Shown: piece after piece, positions 21,570 through 31,468 of the stretch
Layout of the letters: each line of letters starts with the position of its first letter
Position numbering within the stretch: the stretch's first letter is position 1
Assembly (NCBI GenBank): GCA_022828595.1
Contig: JAKGHH010000007.1
Coordinates: forward strand, 63,228,727 to 63,292,726
Direction of reading: 5' to 3'
From: Nelumbo lutea
Lineage: Eukaryota; Streptophyta; Magnoliopsida; Proteales; Nelumbonaceae
DNA: 64,000 bases
The notes under the pieces: model-generated
The model's input: only the letters and a program-made list of their open reading frames with translations
What the model was told of the DNA's origin: nothing
Databases searched by the model: none
Program-made: the position numbers and the translations under genes

Positions 21570-23457
21570 ATGGCCTCCTCCAACAGTGTCGGACGTGGAA
21601 CAGAAACGGCCACCACCGGAGAGAAACTCCATGTTCCCGTGGTGTGCATTGGGCAGTTCACTATCCCTCTTTCAGTGGATGGGATCCCCAGTTTGAATGT
21701 GCCACAAGCAGTGGCGCCCCTGAACCCTCCTTCGTTGAACATCCCTCTTCCACTCCCTATTGAAACGAACTTCGCTGAACCAACTGCTGTCCCACTAGCA
21801 ACCCGCCAAAACCAGCTGGACGATCTAATGCAATGCATGCGGGCAATGCAAGCCCAAATGCAACAATTCCAGCAGCACCAACTCCAGCAACACCAGGTAC
21901 TGCACCACCTCTCCCAGCACTATTACCAGCAGCAGTTCCCTCAGCTACACCTAAACCAATCACTGCTCACCCCCGGCACCCTATTTTGAAGCCGGTTAAG
22001 GCCTCCCCTCAAGGTGGACGGCCTCACCGAGGAGAAGCTTCCCAACCTCAGAACCCCCCTAATAGCCAGGCCTCATCCCTAGGCTGAAAGCAAAGAAAAA
22101 TCAACCCCGCCTCGCAGCTCGCGGATGGGTCAGGAACCTCGCCCACAAAGTCACCTCGGTGCTCCAAGCCCGAGTTCCCACTCACGGAGAACCGGTTCAG
22201 CGCCCTAGTAGCAGGCCAGCATTCTGGGTCCATCGAGCTCAGCAACACGGAGGCCAACAGCGCCAGCACCATGCCCGCTCAAAGAAGGCGTCGACGAAGT
22301 CACCGAACTACTACCCGTTTCCTGCCCGAGCTCAGAGACAAGGAAGAGACGAGCTCGGACGAGGTAAAAACCATCCCAATTCTCTAAGTTCCTTCCCCCC
22401 TTTCATCGGAACTTCTGGCAGTCCCCTTGCCCAGAGACTTCAAACTTCCATCTCTGGACAAGTATGATGGGTCCTTTGACCCCAACGACCACGTCGAAGC
22501 ATTCCAGTCACAAATGCACCTCGCTAGGGCCAGCGAGTCATGCATGTGCGTGGCCTTCACCACCACCTTCAGGGGGTGGTCTGCACCTGGTACCGGAACC
22601 TAGCTTTCGGGACAATAAGAAGTTGGGCCCAGTTCGTGCAGATCTTCACTGCACACTTTGTTACCAGCAAGCGGTGCCCCAAAACCGAGGAAAGTATCTT
22701 TGGGGTAATCCAAAGAGAAGGAGAACCCATCCGGAGCTACATCAAGCGGTTCAATGAAGCATACTTGCAGATCCCATGGTTAGACCACGTGGTACAGCTC
22801 GCAGCGGCCAAAAGAGGGGTAACGCACAAAGAATTCAAATGGCGCATGGTGGCCAGCCAGCCAGCAACCGTGGCCGACTTCCTCAAGCTGGCGGACAAGT
22901 TCATGAGAATAGAGGAAGAGATCAACCAAAGAACCAAAGGCAGGGTTGAAAAAAAAAGAGAAGGCGAGCCCTCCAACCCAGGCAACAAAAGAAGCCAGAC
23001 CCGAGAGGCGAAGCCAAGCCAGCCGACCCGAGCTCCCTTAGCAGTTTGGACGGATTACATGCCGTTGAACACAAGACGGACTGAGATCTTGATGATGATC
23101 AAGGACGCCCCCTACATAAAGTGGCCACCTTGCCTAAAGAGCAACCCAAACGAAAGGAACAAAAATCTATATTGTAGTTTTCATAAGGATCATGGTCATA
23201 GTACCGAGCAATGTAATAATCTCCGGGATGAGATAGAGGGACTCATTCGTCGCAGGTACTTGAGAAATTTTGTACATAATGACAATAGTAATAAAGCAGG
23301 TCGGCAAGGGGAACACGGAAAGGATGCCCTCGAGTCGAGCAGCAAACCGGCTGAAGCCTTGCAGCGACCTCCCCCAAAAGAGAGGCCAGTTCGGGGAACC
23401 ATCCACGTAATAGTGGGCAGTTCGGTGGTAGCAGGTTGCACTTCGGCAACAGCATGA
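21570..23457 (+). pseudogene. Tat-element gag (frameshifted)
   Basis: The ATG at 21570 opens a Pro/Gln-rich N-terminus with a QAQMQQFQQHQLQQHQ stretch. The conserved gag core begins LPSLDKYDGSFDPNDHVEAF at about 22447, shifts frame near 22550 and continues VVCTWYRNLAFGTIRSWAQF. The C-terminus has a CSFHKDHGHSTEQC knuckle (about 23172-23215) followed by RDEIEGLIRRRYLRNFV, diagnostic of Tat-lineage gag. At least two frameshifts mean no intact protein. Confidence 0.85.
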
Positions 23458-23513
23458 ACATCAGTTTGCGAGGCAGCCCGAGAGGAGCAGACCCTCCAAA
23501 GAGGCCGAAGACA

Positions 23514-25555
23514 GAAGAACCGTTCTTTTTTCATAAAAGACGATGCACGAGGTGTTCACTATCCCCACGACAACGTGCTCGTCATAGAACTAAGGATCAA
23601 CGACTTTGAACTCCAGCATGTACTTGTGGACTCAGGCAGTTCGGCGGACATCCTCTTCAAATCGGCGTTTGACCAATTACAGTTGTAGAAAAGCGAGTTG
23701 AAGCCCGCGCACACTCCTATAGTGGGCTTCAACGGAGAGGAAGTCAGGCCCCTGGGGAAGATAACAGTACCTGTGGAAGTCGGCACATGGCCGTGCGCGG
23801 TAAGACTCGACCACGATTTCCTGGTGGTCGCCACCCCTCCCCATACAACGCCATAATAGGGCGGCCAATTACACACATTCTGCACGCAGTGGTCTCCACC
23901 TATTATCTAGCAATGAAGTTTCCCACGGACTTCGGTGTGGGGGTAGCGCGGGGCGACCAACTTGAGTCCCGCGAATGCTATGTTGCCGCCCTAAAGGGAA
24001 AAACCAAGGCAGCCGACAACCTCGAACTGGAGCAGCCTGCGGAGCAGGGCGAGGAACGAGCTTCGCCCATTGAGGAAACAGTCGCAGTCCCGACCTCGAC
24101 TACAGATCCGGCACGAACGCTACAGATCGGTGCTTCCGTTAAGGAGCCTCTACGAACCAAACTGGTGAGTTTCTTACTTCAAAATTTAGATATTTTTGCA
24201 TGGTCTACAGCGGATATGTCCGGCATTGACTCTGGCCTTATAACACACAAATTTAACACTGACCTTGTAGTCAGACTCATTAGACTGAAGAAACGCAACT
24301 TAGCCCCGGAGCGTTGGAGGGTAGTCGACGAAGAAGTCGAAAAGCTCCTCGCAGCGGACTTCATAAGGGAAGTTCATTACCCGAGCTGGGTAGCCAACCC
24401 AGTGATGGTGAAAAAAGCTAACGGCAAGTGGCGCATGTGCGTCGACTACACCGACCTGAACTGAGCTTGCCCAAAAGACTACTTCCCCTTGCCCCGAATT
24501 GACCACCTAGAGGACGCGACCTCGGGACATGAGCTACTAAGCTTCTTGGATGCATACTCAGGCTACAACCAAATCAAGATGGACCAGTACGACGAAGAAA
24601 AAAACAACTTCATAACTAAGTTTGGCCTGTACTATTACAAGGTCATGCCCTTCGGACTAAAGAATGCTGGGGCGACATTCCAAAGACTTGTAAATAAGCT
24701 TTTTCGGCCCTTAATTGACATGAAAGTAGAATGTTATGTAGACGACATGGTCGTCAAAACACAGTTCACGCAGGAATTAATAAAAGACTTAGATTTTGTC
24801 TTCCAAATTCTGCGTCAATATAGAATGAGGCTAAACCCAAACAAGTGTGTCTTCGGTGTCACCTCGGGTAAGTTTCTAGGGTACATTGTCAACCAACGCG
24901 GCATTGAGGCCAACCCGGACAAAATAAAGGCCATCCTTTATATGAGACCACCCCGGAAGGTAAAAGAGGTTCAGAGGCTAAACGGCCACATAGCCGCTCT
25001 AAGCCGCTTCATGTCCAAATCGGCAAACCGCTGCCTGCCTTTCTTTAAGGCAATCAAAGGCAAAGGGTTTGAATGTACTTGAGATTGCCAGCTCGCGTTC
25101 GATGAGCTAAAAACCTACCTCGCCACTGTGCCAACCTTAGCCAAACCCGAGGAGGGCGAGGTCTTAGAACTGTACCTCTCGGCGAGTGACGAGGTGGTCA
25201 GTTTGGTACTAATAAAGGAAGTAGATCGGGTCCAGCGGCCCGTCTATTACGTTAGTAAAATTCTACAGGGAGCAAAGACGAGATACCCGTAGATAGAAAA
25301 AATAGCATATGCACTGGTGATTTCAGCTCGAAAACTCCGCCTGTACTTCCAAGCTCACATCGTCGTCGTCTTAACCAACAAACCCCTAAGACAAGTCTTG
25401 CTGAAGCCCGAGGTCTCCGGTCAGCTGACGAAGTGGGCCATCGAACTCAGTGAGTACGATCTCCAGTACAAACCACGGACCGAAATTAAGGCTCAAGCCT
25501 TAGCAGATTTTATAGTCGAGTGCACCGAAGTGGTTCCAAATAGAGTTTGGATGAA
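23514..25555 (+). pseudogene. Tat-element pol: protease, RT, RNase H (nonsense-mutated, integrase deleted)
   Basis: The aspartic protease with VDSGSSADILF is at about 23625-23660. RT runs from VMVKKANGKWRMCVDYTDLN (about 24400-24463) through KVMPFGLKNAGATF and the catalytic YVDDMVVK (about 24736) to GKFLGYIVNQRGIE. RNase H follows (LYLSASDEVVSLVLI, KLRLYFQAH...VVLTNKPLRQ, ALADFIVEC to about 25530). In-frame stops at about 23686, 24462, 25080 and 25290 sit where Gln, Arg, Trp and Gln are expected; all are C-to-T or G-to-A. Sequence then jumps to the antisense ORF, so the second RNase H and integrase are deleted. Confidence 0.9.
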
Positions 25556-25556
25556 G

Positions 25557-25964
25557 CTAGCCAATGGTAACACCGAAGTGGTTTATGACCTCGACGAGAA
25601 GGGGGTGGAAAGGCAGTCGCAGCCCTGTAGTGAGCTGCTCTCGAAAAATCATGATCTCATCAGGACCGTGTTCCCAATGAAAGCTACCCGAAGGAATGAA
25701 ATAGGTGTACCCCCCAGGCAGATTGTAAGAGATAAGTAGAGATTGGAGCCCCTCGGGCGTCATGGTCGAAGGACCAAACCTGTCTAGCATCTGACATCGA
25801 TGAGAGGTAGACGCCAAATTGCTCGAAGCGGCTCGGCCTATGGGTTCGAGGTCATCCTCAAGTTTCACCTCAGGATCACTAAGGCAATCGGGGGATACGA
25901 CTCGGTTCGTAGAACCTACATCAGTCCTACTCGAAGAATCGTCTAAACTATCAAAGCTAGACAT
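25557..25964 (-). pseudogene. Antisense extra ORF of the Tat element, N-terminal part (putative gypsy-type transposon protein)
   Basis: Opposite to pol. Starts MSSFDSLDD with an acidic/Ser-rich head, then MTPEGLQSLLISYNLPGGYTYFIPSG and REQLTTGLRLPFHPLLVEVI. This is the pattern of the plant 'putative gypsy type transposon' family (the antisense ORFs of Tat-lineage elements). It is truncated after about 135 residues at the deletion that also removed integrase. The function of the family is unknown. A TATA-like site lies upstream on the same strand (26144-26153). Confidence 0.75.
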
Positions 25965-26143
25965 CGAGGAGAAAAGGTGGATTCAGGAAGGTACTCACCG
26001 GAAGAAAGTTTTGAAGGCTCCGGAAACTAGAACAAGCCAAAAAACCTTGAAGGCGAAGTAACAAGCCTAGACGCGAACTGAAAGGCCTGGACGCGAGCTC
26101 AAGAAGCAAACCGCAGAAGTGACAAATCGACAGGGGTCCCCTA

Positions 26144-26153
26144 CTATTTATAG
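26144..26153 (-). promoter_or_regulatory. TATA-like box upstream of the antisense ORF
   Basis: The minus strand reads CTATAAATAG about 180 bp before the ATG of the antisense ORF at 25964. Position and match suggest a dedicated promoter distinct from the LTR. This is inference; there is no transcript evidence. Confidence 0.5.
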
Positions 26154-26665
26154 CTACAGTAACCAAGAACCAACAGTACAGATCAAAGCCAATCCGATGG
26201 CCCGCATTCGCGCTGGCCACACGTCCCCTGATATCGAGATGTGATTGGCGCATGTCTCTCCGAAATGAACGAAACGTCAGCGCACGTCTTTTTGAAACCG
26301 ATGACGCGTCGGCGCATGTCTTTCTAAAACTGACAATGCGCCGCACGTCTCTCTACAACTGACAACTGCCAGTGCACGTCTCCTCAAAACGGCAGTGACA
26401 CGCTTTTTTCAAAATTAAAAGACCCACTGTCATGTTCCAACGGCGCGATTTTTTTGAAATTTAAAATAAACGCGCGTTGCCACGTCCGTCAACATTTATG
26501 AGCAGGTAGACACGTCTCCCGCCTTTTCGGACGCTCCGAAAAATCGAAGAACCCTGGGAAAGCACCTCGCACAATCAAGATTCGAAGAACGGGACAAATC
26601 CACCTACCACCTCGCAAACTCCCCGCGCTAGGGCAAGACCCTTGGCACGAGGAGTGGGGGGCAAT

Positions 26666-27583
26666 CGATGAAGGAAGATTTGGCCTGACCTCACAGTTAC
26701 GCAACACGTGGCAAAGGCAACAGCTCAGCACAAAAGCATGCCTAAGGCGCAAGCACCAAGGGGAGAAACCAGCAGACTGAACTCCCCTGCCTGCAATCCG
26801 AACTCCCTACTAAGAGCCCGAACTCTCCCTTCGGCCCCAAGCCAGACAGTAACCCGAGCTGGCCTGCATGTAGCAGTTCGGGGCACACCTCGCCGAACTG
26901 GCCCGCTTGCAGTTCGGGACACGCCTCATCGAACTGGCCTGCCCTATGGCAGTTCGGGACACACCTCGCCGAACTGGCCTGTCCTATGGCAGTTCGGGAC
27001 ACACCTCGCCGAACTGGCCTGCCCTACAGATACAGGTCATACCTCCGAACTCAAGACTTCGCCTCGCTCACCACTCCACCACATCACTCTCAGGATGCCA
27101 AAACCAAACAAACTGTACCACGCCTAACACCGAGGAATTTCGTACCCAAGGGCGGCGCACCTGACTGACTTGGGATCTGACGCTTGACGGCCGCACCCAA
27201 AACGGCCACCTGCCATCGCCTCCTGACACCGCCATCTCCAGTTACAGAGACAACTCTGACAAAGAGCAATGGCGGTTCTATCCCAGCAGAAAGGATGACA
27301 CCCGAACTGACAGAAGCAGGGGTAATCATATCTGATCTGATAGGGGCTTCGGAGTGAGTGCGCGAAGTGGTTATAAAAGCCCCCCTACCCCCAACAACAA
27401 CGTATGTGAACTTTGCGCCATCTGGTCTTTACTTTGCCTTTGAGAGAATACTAACTTGAGCTTCGGAGTTATCTCACCGAGTTCCCCCTGAAGTTCCCTC
27501 ATCTTCTCCGTTTCAGGCTCCCCCTCGCCCCAGCCAGAGGCGAAATCGTTGACAGCTAAGACCGGCCGGATTGCGCTCCATCA
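26666..27583 (+). mobile_element. 3' LTR of the Tat element
   Basis: 918 bp, same length as the 5' LTR, with the four hairpin repeats (starting at 26873, 26909, 26949 and 26989) and TATA (27372-27378). The first base is C instead of T. It follows the purine tract ggagtggggggcaa. Confidence 0.9.
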
Positions 27584-27728
27584 GAACCCAACAAACAAAA
27601 TTATAGTTGCAAACTTGCAATCACAAAAATTCAATAGTCGTAGTAGCATCTTTTTGTTGTAAACCACAACTTTATTCTTTGTACCAGACAGCGGTGCATG
27701 GGTGGTAGGGGAAGCTGATGGTTGTTTA

Positions 27729-28133
27729 TAAGGGTGTCAATGCACCAGTTTGGATTGGACCCCGTCCAATCCAAAATTAATTTGGACGGACTAGACAGAT
27801 CAACAAGACATATTGGATTGGACTAGTCTGGTCCAAAATATTTATTAGATTGGGTTGGACCTGATGCATCTGTAACAAATTTATATTGGATTGGGTTGGA
27901 TTAAGCTAATATGTGGTTCATTGATATAAGATAAAAATATGTGTCAATGGACTGGATTTGGGTTGAAACCAATATAAATCAAAATGAATTTGAACAACGG
28001 TCCAGACATTGAATTGGACTAGTCCAAATTGGTCCAAAACATTCTTTGGATTGGATTGGACCTGGTCCATTTATAATGGACTCATATTGGACTGGATCGG
28101 ATTGGACCAAATCCAGTCCAATTGACACCCCTA
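27729..28133. mobile_element. hAT-like non-autonomous element, 405 bp, 8-bp target duplication
   Basis: TIRs are TAAGGGTGTCAAT and attgacacccCTA. Flanks GTTGTTTA (27721-27728) and GTTGTTCA (28134-28141) form an 8-bp duplication with one mismatch. Copy B has a single gatgttca at the equivalent place (about 14812-14819). The interior consists of repeated tggattggacc / ggtccaatcc. Confidence 0.85.
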
Positions 28134-28234
28134 GTTGTTCATATAGTTTGAAAAAGAAAAAAGGAATTTAACACTTATAAATTCTCCTTAGTTATCAAAA
28201 AATATAAATGATATACTTTTAATTATTTTTCTAA

Positions 28235-28318
28235 TGCTGGCTATGGGGTTCGAACCCATGCGTACTTTATGTACAGAAGATCTTAAGTCTTCCCCCTTAA
28301 CCACTCAGGCAAACCAGC
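28235..28318 (-). tRNA. tRNA-Leu(UAA), carried in a retroelement leader (copy C)
   Basis: 84 nt on the minus strand, differing from the copy B tRNA by very few bases (a C-to-T in the D-arm region and one extra A in the variable loop). The acceptor (GCTGGTT/AGCCAGC), anticodon stem GAAGA/TCTTC with UAA, variable stem GTAC/GTAC and T arm ATGGG/CCCAT are all intact. Both Pol III internal boxes are recognisable. Preservation contrasts with the broken pol of the same element. Confidence 0.85.
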
Positions 28319-29150
28319 TTCACTTATTATAATAAGTTAATGGTTTTTATTACTAGGAAAATCAATGCATCCATTTATATATGGTTTTACATCGGTTTCA
28401 TTGCATAGCTGACGTGGTACACGTGATTGGTTGTCGCATGTCTATTAAAGGGAGTCCATGTGTTAAGGTATTAGATAGTGCCTTTGAGAGTGATGGGATA
28501 GGATTTGAAGGTGATTAGTGGATTAGTAAAATCACTTGGAGTTGGTCCATGGTGACCAAGTTTTGAGTGTTTCCGGTGTTTATTGTCATGTCGGCTGAAG
28601 CTTAGGTGTTACTGTTCGAGTTTCTTATAGTGAGTTAAGCTAAAGGAAGTCTTAATGATATTTCTCACTGACGGTGTCAATTGTTACTGTTTAGAATGGA
28701 CTAAGGGCAATATTGTTAATTTGCTTCCAAGCCAAGGTGTGGTCAAGTAGTTTGAGGCTTAGGTTGGCCGAGTAGTCTGAGGCCTAGGTTAGCTGAGGAC
28801 TGATAGGTCCGTCCTGCGAGGAGCAAGGATGAGAGAATGTTATAGGCCTCGGGTGAGTATCCGAGGCAGAGACTCTAACGATCAAGTTAATTTGGGTGCA
28901 GTGCAAGGTGGATGATGCTTGAGGTGAGAACATTCTGATGAGACCACAAGGGAAATTGGAGAGCTCTCAAATTTCTTAGGTCTAGATTCTAGATGTTTAC
29001 CTTGAGGCCTCCATGTGCGACTGTACCATTGACTTCGGATCACGCGCCAACCTCTGCTCTAAACACACCCTCATTGGGTCCGTTCTGAACACCGCAGCCT
29101 GCCACGTGCACGTGTGCTACTACTGGTGGTCAGGGCCAGGTGTGGCTACA

Positions 29151-29340
29151 TAGTTTTGTTCTGAGAAGAGGAATAGATGAACTGGGCTTGGTGGGAAATT
29201 TCAAGTTTCCATCTTTAAGGAGATTGATTTATTCAGTTATTAAATTTTTGGGCATGAGTTTGTTATAGTTACCGAGATTATAATGAGATTTCTATAGATT
29301 GAACTCTCGCGTTTCTTGTGGTTTTGCTTTATTGAATATG
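29151..29340 (+). pseudogene. 3' terminal remnant of an early-nodulin-like gene
   Basis: The first bases, ATA GTT TTG TTC TGA (29149-29163; the first A lies in the last base or two of the LTR call), match the last codons and stop of the gene at 40207-40221 (ATG GTT TTG TTC TGA). Similarity continues through the 3' UTR (aatagatgaactggg versus aatagatcaactggg; gttaccgagattataatga versus attactgaaattataatga) to about 29340. The rest of the gene is missing: the LTR of copy C begins immediately upstream. This is a paralogue cut by retroelement insertion or deletion. Confidence 0.7.
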
Positions 29341-29627
29341 CAAATGGACTAAACCTAGCTCTCATTTTCCGACTGCATTTTGAGTAGAAGAAAGAAATTC
29401 AATAAATCCGTATTGGTAGAAATTTATGGAAAATAAAACAAACCAGCTGGTTTGATTAATTTTGTTCACCAAAAACATTTTCTTGAAAAAACCTATGGTT
29501 TTGTGGTTTAAAAATTAAAAGTGTATTATTTTGAAATAAAGCCAACTTGTTTTTTTTTCTGATAAATTTCATAAACGTGAAAACAAAATTGTTGGTAAAC
29601 TTCATTTTTTGGGTGGAAAATCTAGTC
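29341..29627. other. Non-coding flank, no feature recognised
   Basis: AT-rich sequence between the phytocyanin remnant and the next LTR. It no longer matches the region downstream of the intact phytocyanin gene. No open frame with recognisable content. Confidence 0.5.
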
Positions 29628-30243
29628 TGATGTTGTTCAATCCGAGGTGATGCACGAACTGAGGAAAGCAATCAGATAGTCCTTTCTAACAAGGTAGTGT
29701 CGAGCTACAAGGACGATGCCACGCTTCAAGACCTGTGATCAAGAAAAGAAAAAGTCAGAGGCCCGAGGAGTTATCCCCAGGTAGGTACTTCAATGCTCAA
29801 GTCAGTAAGAGGTGATCGATGGATGGGCAAAGCTATAGGGATGTTGGTCCGAGCAGAATAGCAGTATGGGTGTCAGAAGTTGGAATCCCTTACCTTGAGC
29901 ATGGAATACCTTTTTATAGCCGAAGATCCATCTCCTGGTCGGACTGGGCTTATGGGGTTGTCGGGATGAGGTTGCCCATCGAAGTATTCGGGGTAGAGTC
30001 CTAATCCCCGACGGAGTTGTCTTCCCCACTCCTCTTTATTCATAGTTATGCTTATTCGCACCACGAGTAGCTGACGTGGCCGGGGGAATAAGATAGGGGG
30101 CCTCAATAATAGCATAGCCCGGCCTAGGCCATGGAATGAGTGTCCTGCAAAGCTGGTCGAGCTATGCAGACGTGGATGGGCTGACCGAGCAATGACTAGG
30201 CGGCCATGTGTCTCTCTAAACCAAATCATCCATGACCCGAACA
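29628..30243 (-). mobile_element. 3' LTR (left)
   Basis: Homologous to 37618-38198, with a minus-strand TATA box (TATAAAAA, 29911-29918). It is longer than its partner by a 35-bp net difference. Confidence 0.85.
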
Positions 30244-31080
30244 CCACTCCCCCAGTTCTAAAGTCGAGGCATGAGGTGTTCGGCTGAGGTGTAGTGTGGC
30301 AGGATGCCTTGTTCCTCGGCTAAGAAACTCCTAGTCAAAGTCTAGTTGAAGTCTGGCAGAGTATCTAGTCCATTTGATGTTCCTCGGTGTTTGCCAGAAT
30401 GTGAGGTCCACGCAATGTGGGTTGTGGTCAAGGAGTCCTTCAATCGTCGGCTGTAGAACTCCAAGAATTGTAACTACGGAATCCGAACACCACTCCCCCA
30501 GTTTTGGAGCCGGGGAAGGGGAGTGCTCGGTCGAAGTGTTGCGTGGTCGTATAGCTCGGCAGGGCACCAAGGTGTCGAGATGAGCTTCGAGGTTCGTCTT
30601 CCTGGTGGAGCCGAGGAAGGGCTCTTCGTTCCTCGGCTAAAATGTTGTGTGGTCGCTTAGCTTGGCCGGGTATTGAGGAAGGGCATTCCGATTCCTAGTG
30701 GAGGCCAAGCTTCGGTGTTGAGGCTATTGTGATGCTTGGCCATGGTGCCCTGAGCTCCGAAGTTGGGGGTTTAGCTCAACCGGGTGTCGAGGAAGGGCTC
30801 CGCTGCACCGGTGGAGGCTGAGCTTCGATGATACTCAACGACATTACCCCAAGGAAGGGGTCAAGGCATCAAGTCGGGCTTTAAAGCCTGAGCCCCTCTG
30901 ATGCTCGGCAATATTGTGTTGAGGAAGGTGTCGAGGCATCTGATGCTTGGAAATGCTGTGCCGAGCTTCTGTTCTTCGGCTGAGGAACTTGCTCTTGAAA
31001 TTTTGGAATCCGAACACCACTCCCTCAATTCTGAAGTCGAAGAGTGGAGTGCTCGGCCGAGGCATAGCATGGCCTCCCTT
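30235..31080. repeat. Three copies of a PPT-containing module in the 3' untranslated region
   Basis: The block cgaacaccactccc followed by a gttct/ggag..cgag segment and then agtgctcggccgagg recurs at about 30237, 30483 and 31011. Each on the minus strand contains a GGGAGTGG purine run like the PPT at the LTR. The spacing of about 246 and 528 bp suggests amplification of an ancestral unit. Confidence 0.7.
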
Positions 31081-31468
31081 GGTCTGTATCCTGAGGAGAC
31101 CCGGGGAGTTAATTGGACCGGTGGTCCTAGGTGAACCCTGGGCATCCACGGCGTTGCTTGGACCAATGCTGAAGGGCGAATCAGGGCAATTAATGCTCAG
31201 AATGTTTCTTGTCAAGGTCATTGCTTTGGTTCCAAAGGCCTTGCGCATGTAGTAACAGTCGCGTCGATTGGTATTCCTGAGCTTTGTTAGGGCGGCGCTT
31301 GGTCCGAGCCATTGGTTTGGCGTCGATTCGCATTCCTAGGGGTTATAAGAAGGGGTGGACGGGACTTCCTCCTTTGTTGTTTGCGAGAGGGATTGCTTCG
31401 ATTGCTCAACAAGGCGTTGTTGTGTTGCTTAGCTTCTGCGTTTGTTCCTCGGGTTCAAGTTTGGTAAG

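Larger units (their letters stand above)
20569..27583 (+). mobile_element. Complete Tat-lineage Ty3/gypsy retrotransposon, 7.0 kb, GAACC target duplication
   Basis: Two 918-bp LTRs (20569-21486, 26666-27583), roughly 92-94% identical by eye over the part compared, start TG (CG in the 3' copy) and end CA. GAACC flanks both sides (20564-20568, 27584-27588). The PBS TTGGCGCCGACTGTGGG follows the 5' LTR and the PPT-like ggagtggggggcaa precedes the 3' LTR. Plus-strand gag, protease, RT and RNase H are followed by an antisense ORF. Integrase is missing by internal deletion. The uninterrupted target is seen in copy B at about 14672. Confidence 0.95.
27584..29150 (-). mobile_element. Copy C: leader, PBS and 5' LTR of the tRNA-Leu-bearing element
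   Basis: Continuation of copy C after the nested Tat element. It holds the hAT-like insert (27729-28133), tRNA-Leu (28235-28318), the empty MULE site near 28525, a PBS-like site (28660-28681; minus TTGACACCGTCAGTGAGAAA) and the LTR 28682-29150, ending gctaCA. The LTR right end abuts the remnant of a phytocyanin gene. Leader plus MITE total about 1.2 kb, with no gag-like sequence. Confidence 0.75.
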
